From NCBI GenBank assembly GCA_015680685.1, contig MNCI01019132.1:293114-357113 (forward strand): a DNA stretch of 64,000 nt. Direction: 5' to 3'. Numbering within the stretch: the first letter of the stretch is position 1; each line of letters starts with the position of its first letter. A program made the translations under genes and the position numbers. The stretch is from Gnetum montanum. Taxonomy: Eukaryota; Streptophyta; Gnetopsida; Gnetales; Gnetaceae. Under the pieces are notes generated by a model that was not told the origin of the DNA, did not search any database, and worked only from the letters and a program-made list of their open reading frames with translations. Below, piece by piece: positions 12,056-20,250 of the stretch.

Positions 12056-13326
12056 AATATAGAATATGGCAAAAAACCAAACTCCAACATGGTGTTGAAG
12101 CCTATAATAAATTGGAGAAGAAATTAAAAGCTCATAATATCATATTGGATATTGTAAAGATCTATAGTTAGGTAAAGTAAGTTTACAAGAAGCTTATAAA
12201 GTTGTAGGAAGAAAAGGAGAAGTTGAACATACATATGGTGAAGATTCCTTTAAATAATTATGAAGGACATATGTAGAGAATTTAAGAATATTGAGAAGAC
12301 CTACACAATGAAATATCTCTAAAGTATTACTATAAATCCAACCCAAAAGGGTAAATCCAAAAGAAAGCAACATTTTAAAAAATAATCATAAGGAAATCAT
12401 GGTGATAACCATAGGCAAAAGACAAAAAATATTCATAAGAAATAAGAAGAAGAAAATTTAGTTACAAAAGAATAAATAGAGATTCGCAAAATACCATTAG
12501 ATGTGTAAGAAATAAATCTTATGACCTACAATTAAGGACACCAATATGCATCATTTTCCAATGTAGTGAGACACATTAAGAAAGGATTTGTAGTTTTCCA
12601 AGTTATAGGAAGGAGAACGAACTAATTAAAACAAATAAGGAGCACCAGGGAAGAATTTGTTTACTAGTATTTTTCTTACCAAAATAATAATTTGGTACCA
12701 CATACAAAGTAGAGAATGGAGACCAGTGAGAGAAAAGTAGTCAATCCCTAATCAATTACTGAAACAAGAACATGATATGATAAATTACCTCAAGATCCTA
12801 AGGTGTATGATACTAGAAATGATGTCAATTATGATTCCATTCCCCAACAAGTTTTGGCATGATTTCCATGGTAAAGAATTTTCAATGAGAACCCACCATA
12901 AAAATGATAAAAAAAAGAAAGAACTTTAGTCCTAGCCCATAATTTCCATCATATTTTATGATAAAAGACCATAATTTCCATCATATTTTAGTACAACTCA
13001 AGTCCTAGCCCACAAATAGGACACCATGAATAAGGGTGATTTAGATCAAGGATGAATGAAAAATTGTTCACACACTATGAGAATGCGAAATAAGTGTTGT
13101 ATATCAAGGAAAAGCCTAGCTACCATAATCAAAATGTAATATGATATGATCATGTGAATAAATATTCTTGCATGATAAGAGCTCCATGTCCTTGTGTAGG
13201 GAACTTAGATGATAGCATTTCTTATATTTCATTTCATGCATTTTGATAGCACAAATTTCAAGATAATCTAATAGGATAATGAAGTCACAATAATATATCT
13301 TGAAAACCTTTCAACTTCATGATATT
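12056..13326 (+). other. Internal part of the ancient element, non-coding now
   Basis: AT-rich with no intact frame. A Lys-rich stretch followed by a fragment reading GHQYAS (about 12350-12560) faintly recalls a gag basic region and zinc knuckle, but the match is too weak to call. A short tandem copy of CCATAATTTCCATCATATTTT-like sequence lies at about 12940-12995. The segment ends where the LTR of E2 begins. Confidence 0.3.
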
Positions 13327-13623
13327 TGATGAGTGGTAGGTAGTCCCTACACTCAACCATATGAATCACAAGCACTATCTAGTGATTTGGTCGAATTCCT
13401 TGGATTTAGCACCTAAGTGTTCCTATAGAAAAATATGGTGACTTAGGGAAATGTGAGTTTTGTCTTCTTAGCTCTCATTTATGTAGGCTCATATGTATGG
13501 TTAAGTGATAACCAATCTAACTAGTCTAACTTTCTAATGGTTCTGAGGCTAACGATCCTAACATAAGTATATGGGCCTAGTTTCTATACACATCCTAAAC
13601 TCCTATCAATGCTACTAGGTTAC
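13327..13623 (-). repeat. E2 3' LTR, left part
   Basis: It matches the first part of the LTR at 30482-31353 (shared GAGTGGT.AGTAGTCCCTAC and CATATGTATGGTTAAGTG). It stops at GTTAC (13619-13623), where NE1 is inserted, and resumes after NE1 at 19543. Confidence 0.85.
13619..13623. repeat. NE1 target-site duplication, left
   Basis: GTTAC, repeated at 19538-19542, immediately outside both LTR ends. Confidence 0.9.
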
Positions 13624-14159
13624 TGATGAGTGGCAAGGTACCCCTACACTCAACCATACAAATACGAGCATTCACGTAGGATTCAATCAAACTTTGCATA
13701 CGGGCTAATTGTGGTATCTCGATAGTTACTCATTGATCGTAGTTTACTGTGTTCCTACCTAGACTAGTATTTTCTTTGTCACGTATGGTTTAGTCTAGAG
13801 TGAGGTGTATGATGTGTTTCTTATCACTATGCTACTCCTAGGAACAATGGAAAATAAGTTTTTTTAAGCTAAAATAGAATGGGAGAGGAGAGTCTAAGCT
13901 AGCCTAAGTGCGATGAGCATTTTTCCCTTAATCATTTGTACACATCTTGGACCTCATGTACTATTGCTAGGATTACCAAGTGCATGTCCTAGGTATGCTA
14001 CTGGGATACCAAGTAGTCACAATTAAATGCTCATGATTAAGTCATACTCATGTTGTGTTTAATAACAGGGATAGGAGAGGAAGGTAAATAGATATTAAGT
14101 AAGAAAGCAATAAATAACAGTTAAACTAAGTGAACGCTGCAATGATGAAGTAATCTCAA

Positions 14160-14166
14160 TCTTTAT
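14160..14166 (-). terminator. LTR polyadenylation signal
   Basis: AATAAAG on the minus strand, about 175 bases downstream of the TATA box. The same CTTTATT block (plus-strand view) occurs in every LTR of this superfamily, fitting the 3' limit of R. Confidence 0.5.
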
Positions 14167-14339
14167 TGTCAGTCATGTGCATGTCCAAGTACGTCACACT
14201 CGAATAAAGGTTCCATACAATTACAATCATTACACTATGGGCATTCACTAGGGAAAGTGTTGAGAGGAATTGAAAACTGACAAAAAGATCCTACTCTAAC
14301 ACTAAATTTTCCTATATTTTTCTTGTGCGTCCCATTGTG

Positions 14340-14347
14340 TATTTATA
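14340..14347 (-). promoter_or_regulatory. NE1 LTR TATA box
   Basis: TATAAATA on the minus strand, in the context CCTATAAATACAC. Relatives have TATATAAAT or TATAAATA at the same place. The upstream LTR of NE1 itself has changed to CCTATAACTACAC (near 19405). Confidence 0.6.
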
Positions 14348-14363
14348 GGCTCACACGGGAACC

Positions 14364-14452
14364 ATGATATCACATATTCGATATCGCTTATTAGGTTGCG
14401 ATATCGCGTACATCATATCGGGGGTCCAATATCGAGGGTTTGATATCAAAGC
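14364..14452. promoter_or_regulatory. GATATC palindrome cluster in U3
   Basis: Four GATATC palindromes plus near-matches (CATATC, AATATC) lie in about 90 bp just upstream of the TATA box. Related clusters occur at 19428-19514, 53346-53403 and 62107-62156, so the feature is conserved in this LTR type. A binding-site array is inferred. Confidence 0.5.
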
Positions 14453-14473
14453 CTAACAAATCATGGTTCATCA

Positions 14474-14485
14474 TACCCCCACAAC
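14474..14485 (-). other. NE1 polypurine tract
   Basis: On the minus strand GTTGTGGGGGTA ends directly at the TGATGA start of the 3' LTR. Counterparts lie at 20022, 53413 (degenerate) and 62183. Confidence 0.7.
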
Positions 14486-14655
14486 TAAATGCAAACTCAT
14501 CCTCAAGTCGAACACAAAATGAGAACAAGCCCCATTGATTACACAGTGGATAGGTATGGGATTATTGATTGACTAAGAATTTATTCATGCTACAGTGGAG
14601 AATTGAATATGACAAAATTGGGACACAGACACAAAATTATAAAATTTATTGGAAC

Positions 14656-15093
14656 TCATGTGGTTCCTAGTGGTGGTGGTTCCTCCATGGGTCTCTTCCC
14701 CTTATCTTGTGCTCTAGGTTTTGAAAGTTGATATCTCTAAAGGACTGCCTAGAGCTTTTCCTCTTTGGTTCAGGGGTCATGTGCCATCCATGCTAATGCT
14801 CCAATGTTTGATGAAGTCGACACCTCCCATGGACATGGCAATTATGGGAACACTTGATTGGCCTTGACATACCATGCTGCAAATAGTCGTTGTTCCTCTT
14901 CATAGGCTTGGGCCCTAACCTCTCCACCTTTTTCTTGGCTAGATTGTCTAGTGACAGGAGTTTCCTAATGGATGTTGAATGATTATGCCTACTTCTTTGC
15001 TTGTTCTACATAAGGTCCTTGGCTTCTGCCTCCCCCTAGGCATTTAGTTGCACCTTGAGAAGGTCCTCCTTGTTGTCCTCTTTTAGGGGCCAT
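14656..15093 (-). pseudogene. NE1 short aORF (146 codons including its stop, in one frame)
   Basis: The ATG at 15093 (MAPKRGQQGG) directly follows an intron-acceptor-like TGATTATAG. One frame runs 438 bp to a TGA at 14656-14658, broken only by substitution stops (TAG/TAA/TGA) and no frameshift. The C-terminal half reads FAAWYVKANQVFP then LPCPWEV, matching the E5 and E2 copies, and the tail is PMEEPPPLGTT. The N-terminal domain of the E2 and E3 copies (with SEEWYM) is missing, so this is an internally shortened form. Function is unknown and it has no signal peptide or membrane segment. It lies between the pol-less gag region and the polypurine tract. Confidence 0.55.
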
Positions 15094-16800
15094 CTATAAT
15101 CACACAAAGATCAAATGTTAGTAAGGTTATTGAAAGAAGTTCAATTATTTCATACCTTACTTATTGCCTTTAGTAAATGTTGAATTCTTTACTTAGTGTG
15201 ATTTTAGAGCTAAAAATTTTTTCAAGGAAGTTGCCCTAAAAGTTTTATGTCAGACTTGGTTTGTTTAGGTGACACATCAAAGGACACATAATGGTTTTGA
15301 GGAACGTTTGATAAAATGATGACAAAGGAAAGAATAGATTTGGTAATGAAGTGCTTGGAGGGTATAAAATGATGTGGTGGGGTGTAACAAGTACAAATTA
15401 CAAAAGTTACGCAAGTGGATCCTCCCCAAACCAGGTTCCTACCTATAATGCCCTTATGTAACCACACCTTAAAATGTCTGTAGGCACTAGAAGGGTTAAA
15501 TGTAATCCACACCAGTTCCACAAAACACACACATGTAGATACCACCATGATGAGGTAGGAATTCAATGCTACACAAGACATGAGTCATAAATACATGAAC
15601 AACGAGATGAGGCGAATTGTAGAAGGAATTGTAGAGATTGGAACATGAGGTAACTGACCCAGGGCACAATAAATCTTGAGTGTAGGACATGATTAATGTG
15701 TCATCAACTTGTCACTCCAAAATCAAGACCAAGTCCATTCCTCTAATTAGTGACATCGCATTGTTTCATCCCATGGTGGACATTCATAAGAGGATCATGA
15801 CAGTAAGACGTATGATCACTTGGCATGTCATTCAAGCGAGGAGTAATTTAAAATTTCTTTGTGGCACATTTATCTTGATCTTTTTGTTTCTTCTTGTCTA
15901 GCTACTTTGACACACTCTTCTTCTTTTTTTCTTCTTTTTGATGCGTAATCTAGAGAAGCCACCTACCTTCAAGCATGGATGCATGTCTTTCCAGTGGGAC
16001 CTCCTATAATAGCATTGGGCTTCTTTATTGAGTTTCTTTATTACTCTTACTCCAATTTTTTGTTAGATCTACAAGGATCTTGGTACAACCAAGTTGCATG
16101 ATAACTCCTACAGATGTCACCAAAGAGAATCCACAAGTCCCCTTGATGTTACACCTTGGCCATTCCCTCTTAGTCCATCATTTTTCACTCTAGGCATAAT
16201 GAGCACAAAATTACTTTAATTTTTCATGATGTGAAGAATATCATCGTACCTAGAGTAGAACTTCTTATTAATAGAATGGTTGGGTGGATGTGGTGGGCTC
16301 GCTATCTAGATAATTAGCCACCCAAGACTTAATAGCATAGAATAACACCTCAACCAATGAGTCGCATGAGTGTTTTATTCATAGATGAGATTACCCATAA
16401 AAAGATAAAAAAGATAAAACAATAAATAAAAAGACAAAACAAAAAATTGAAAGATGAAAAAATGAAAAATAAAAAATTGTAAAATTAAAGAAAAGGAAAA
16501 ACATTTATTAATTCTGTTTGTTAGAATGGGGGATATCCCCCATATCTAAACTTTTGATCAAGGTAAGAATTAATAAATGAAATGGTTAGATCCATGCATT
16601 TCGAAAATATTGGGACTTGGTCATAGCCAAACCACTGGGTGTCTTTTGATGTGGTGGTTGGAATGTACCCAAATTGGGGTGCACACACTATATTAAAGTT
16701 AACATAGTGGGGAAAGTTAGAAGATGAGTTTAATTGATACATAGTTGACACACTTTGGCACCCTTAACTGTAAGATGATATGTGAGGATTGATATGTCTC
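15094..16800 (-). other. NE1 3' non-coding region
   Basis: It lies between the end of gag and aORF. It holds a block shared with E2, E3 and E4 (15411-15475), an A-rich stretch (16400-16510) and scattered frames without motifs. Pol is expected here but no pol motif was found. Confidence 0.5.
15411..15475 (-). other. Conserved non-coding block of the gypsy superfamily
   Basis: The block GCAAGTGGATCCTCCCC...ATGCCCTTA (plus-strand view) occurs once each in NE1 (15411), E2 (23776), E3 (40253) and E4 (54183), always between pol (or its place) and aORF. It is better kept than the DNA around it. It may be a packaging, splice-donor or second priming signal; undetermined. Confidence 0.5.
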
Positions 16801-18560
16801 CCTATGTGGCTATATTCATAAGGTTGCATAGTTGTTGGAGTATTGATTGGTGGCCTTGATAAGATAACATGAGGCATTGGGTTCGAGGAGAAAGATGCAC
16901 CACAGTGTTGAACTTGTGCAGAGTGGGAGGATGCAATGGTCTTAGAACTGTGTCATCCCTTTCTACAGTCATGTCTAAAGAAGGGACACCATCGAGGTTG
17001 TGGAGGATCTCCACTATTATTGACCATAGCAACACAAGTAATGTTCGTGGGTTGGTGCTATGGTGCAAAACCTTCTGGTACTATTGGTGGCAACGTAGAA
17101 GGAGGTGAAGGATGAGAATATTAAGGGTAAGGAGAAGTATAAGGTACATAAGGTGGTGATCTTGTTGGAGAGGACATGGGTTAATAGTACTTAGGAGAAT
17201 GATAACAATGTGGTGAGATAGAGGATGTTGACCCAGTTGGGGAAATAGGATGCTAAACTTGATAAGCACTTAGGTTCGGATGATATGAAGGGTGTGACTA
17301 GTTTGAGGGTGGCCTCCCCCATGACTAGGATTTTTTCCACTATGATTGAACATAGTACTTTTTTACGAACTCTAGATGTAACATTCTTCCCCAATGCTCA
17401 TGTAAATGTGACAAGATTGGGCATTGACTTTTGGGATGATTGTATAGGCAAATGTTACATTGATACATATGATTAGCAGTTGAGTTCTTATTCTCTTCAA
17501 CCATTCTTTCCGATTGTCTAAGGGTGTTCTATCCTACTTCTTGGTTCTTCATGGTTCTACCTCTAATAGTGCTGGCATATTCTTCGCATTTTTCATATAT
17601 TCATTCCATCATGTTATTGATCCTTGCCTCAATTTCATCTAGCAATTATAGTATTGACAAAGATGATTCCACCTCCTTGAGGTGAGTTGATTTCTCCTCT
17701 TCATGATCATGGACCTTTACTAATTCAAGATTTTTGTCCCATTGAGAGCTTTTAACATTCTCCCATTTAGCCATTTCTCCTTCTTCTTTTGCTAACCACT
17801 TAATAAGCTCTTGGAATTGATGGCTTCATAGGTCATATAGTTGACCTTGGGCATACATCCCTAGGGTTTCCCTTGTTTTATTACGGAGCCCATCCATGAT
17901 GTGATACATTAGCCTTTGCTCAGAGAACCCATGGCCTAGGAAATTATTTATCAATGAATAGTATCTTTCTAAGGCCATGTCCAAGGGTTCATGTTACATT
18001 TGTTTCTAGTATTGGATTTGTCTCCTCAAGGGTGACACTCTTGCATAAGTTTGATATCTTGCATTGAAGAGTTTTACCATTGTCAGCCAACATCAAATTG
18101 ATTTTGGTCTTAAAGACCTGTACCATACTTTTTCTTGGCCAATGAGTGTCAAAGGAAAGAGCTTAAGTTTTTTCCACCCATTATCAATATTTTTCCATAC
18201 ACAAGCATTGTAGAAGGCTTGTAAATGATGTTGGGGATCTAAATCATAGCCTCTTAAAAATTTGGGAAAGTTTTTTAAATCAAGCCTAGGTAGAAGGCTT
18301 TCTTTATGATGCTTGTGGGATATTCGAACAGCCTCTTGTATATGCATTAGGCTCTTAGTGGCCAACAAGGGTTCATCATCACTAGGTATGTTATGCATTT
18401 ATGAGTTGGGATGATGCTGTCTTTGTTTATGTACATAGGAGACCCCTGCATCAGATTGAGTACTCCAAACTTCGTCTTCATTGTCATATAATTTGTTGGT
18501 TCTCCAATGAATTGCCTTACTAGTTGTTGCATTATCATAGTCTTGTGAGAGAGACATTGT
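16801..18560 (-). pseudogene. NE1 gag, broken
   Basis: Minus-strand frame with the usual gypsy gag capsid features. LFPLTLIGQEKVWYRSL (about 18100-18170) matches the FPxSL..AxxWxxSL pattern of Retrotrans_gag (PF03732). RYYSLINNFLGHGFSEQR and MDGLRNKTRETLGMYAQG (17870-17990) match the capsid of E3 and E4. An ESLLPRLDLKNFPKF segment precedes them. The later part (16802-17400) is proline/histidine-rich and poorly kept. Stops interrupt it, so no full protein is possible. It would form the particle that packages element RNA. Confidence 0.65.
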
Positions 18561-18670
18561 TGTGAAATTGTGTGTGACTTATTTTCAATTATTTCCTTCT
18601 AAAAGATATATCGTTAATACTTGGTTACAGTGATCTTGTATGATGTAACTAATCTAGATAACTAGCATCA

Positions 18671-18689
18671 TCCTCAGCAACAGTGCTAA
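18671..18689 (-). other. NE1 primer-binding site
   Basis: TTAGCACTGTTGCTGAGGA on the minus strand, next to the 5' LTR. It resembles the TGGCGCCGTTGCCGGGGA site that pairs with tRNA-Asp in plant Athila/Tat elements, with several changes. Confidence 0.6.
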
Positions 18690-19537
18690 TGATGAGTGAC
18701 AAGGTACCCGTACACTTAACCATATGAATATGAGTGTTCACACACAATTCGGTTGAACTCCATAGATGAGCTAGTTGTGTTATCTAGATAGTTACTCATT
18801 GATCACAGTTCGCTGTCTTCCCACCTGGACTAGTATTTGCTTTGTCACGTATGGTTTAGTCCAAAGTGAGGTGTATATGTGTTTCCTATCACTATGCTAC
18901 TCCTCGGGACAATGGAAAATAACTTTGTTTAAGCTAAGAAGGAATGGGAGAAGAGAGTCTAAGCTAGCCTAAGTGTGATGAGCATCCATCCCTTAATCAT
19001 CCATACACATCTTGGACCTCATGTACTACTACTAGGATTACCAAGCGCATGTCCTAGGTACGCTACTGGGATACTAAGTAGTCACACTTAAATGATCATG
19101 ATTAATTTGTACTCATTCTGCATTTAATAATAGGGATAGGAGAGGAAGGTAAAGAGATATTAAGTAAGAAAGCAATAAATAATAGTTAAACAAAGTGAAC
19201 GTTGTAATGATGAAGCAATCTCGATCTTTATTGCCAATCATGTACATGTCCAAGTACATCACACTCGAATAAAGGTTTTGTACAATTACAATCATCACAG
19301 TGCGGGCATGCACTGGGGAAAGTGTTGAGAGGAATTGAAAACTGACAAAAAGATCCTACTCTAACACAAACTTTTCCTATATTTTCCCGTGCACCCCATT
19401 GTGTAGTTATAGGCTCACATGGGAACCACGATATCGTGTATTCGATATCACTTTTTAAGCCATGATATTGCATACCTGATATTGGGGGTCTGATATCGAG
19501 GGTTTGATATCAGAGCCTGACAAATCATGGTTCATCA
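18690..19537 (-). repeat. NE1 5' LTR
   Basis: 848 bp, same ends and layout as 13624-14473, with scattered differences. It carries a GATATC cluster at 19428-19514. The TATA box is altered to TATAACTA. Confidence 0.9.
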
Positions 19538-19542
19538 GTTAC
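19538..19542. repeat. NE1 target-site duplication, right
   Basis: GTTAC, matching 13619-13623. After it the E2 LTR resumes with TAAGTGACAATTACTAGG. Confidence 0.9.
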
Positions 19543-20021
19543 TAAGTGACAATTACTAGGTGTATCAAATTGTCACTACTAGGATTAGTAAGCATTAAAT
19601 GGTATGCTTGAAGTAGTTGTACTTATGTGTTCATTATTAAATGTATTAATTAATTAAGATAATTATATAAATTACATTAATAATAGATTGCATGAAAGAA
19701 ACATTAATCAATTCCAAGTGTTGCAAGGAATGTCAAAAATCTCATCTTTATTACCAGTCACATTAATGTGTTCATGTACATGATGTTTGAATAAAGATAT
19801 GTGCAATTGCTTTAGATCCTATTGCAAGCACTCAAAAAATATTCTAACTCTAGAAAAAGAAAACTACAAGAGTTTGGCTACACTAGTGACTTAACGTGTC
19901 ATAAACGTGGTGGATATGTGCATTTATATAGGCTTAACATGACATTGTGTTGATAGGGCTATGTCAATGGGGTTGTGTCGATGCATGCCCATCAATGCAT
20001 TCACCTGATGATACTTCATCA
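19543..20021 (-). repeat. E2 3' LTR, right part
   Basis: It continues the LTR interrupted at 13623 and matches 30850-31353 (shared GGTATGCTTGAAGT and GTACTTATGTGTTCATTATT). It ends ACTTCATCA at 20021, next to the polypurine tract (plus-strand TACCCCCATG, 20022-20031). It lacks an AT-rich stretch of about 80 bp found in the 5' LTR. Confidence 0.85.
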
Positions 20022-20250
20022 TACCCCCATGACTAAGTGAATACTTGTCCTCAAGTGAATAAAAGTAGGGTTGAGATTCTTACAAAATTGGATAGGTATA
20101 GAATTATTGATTGATTGACTCTAACTAACTAACTAACTCTGAGTACCGAATTGTTTAGCATTACAAAATGGATGTCCATGATAACAAAATTGGACACCCA
20201 TTACAAAAATGAAAGTAGGATCTCTTTGATTGTTAAATAAGAGATGAAGT

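Larger units (their letters stand above)
13624..14473 (-). repeat. NE1 3' LTR
   Basis: Paired with 18690-19537. Read on the minus strand it has U3 with a GATATC-rich block (14364-14452), a TATA box (14340-14347), an AATAAA signal (about 14160-14166), then a long U5. The termini form the inverted repeat TGATGA/TCATCA. Confidence 0.9.
13624..19537 (-). mobile_element. NE1: pol-less gypsy element nested in the E2 3' LTR
   Basis: This 5,914-bp insertion has LTRs of 850 and 848 bp (13624-14473 and 18690-19537), each starting TGATGAG and ending TTCATCA, and is flanked by a perfect 5-bp repeat GTTAC (13619-13623 and 19538-19542). Removing it restores a continuous E2 LTR. The minus-strand internal region has a primer site, gag, a shared non-coding block, a short aORF and a polypurine tract. 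Protease, RT, RNase H and integrase are absent. It would have had to move with enzymes supplied by relatives such as E2 or E4. Confidence 0.9.
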
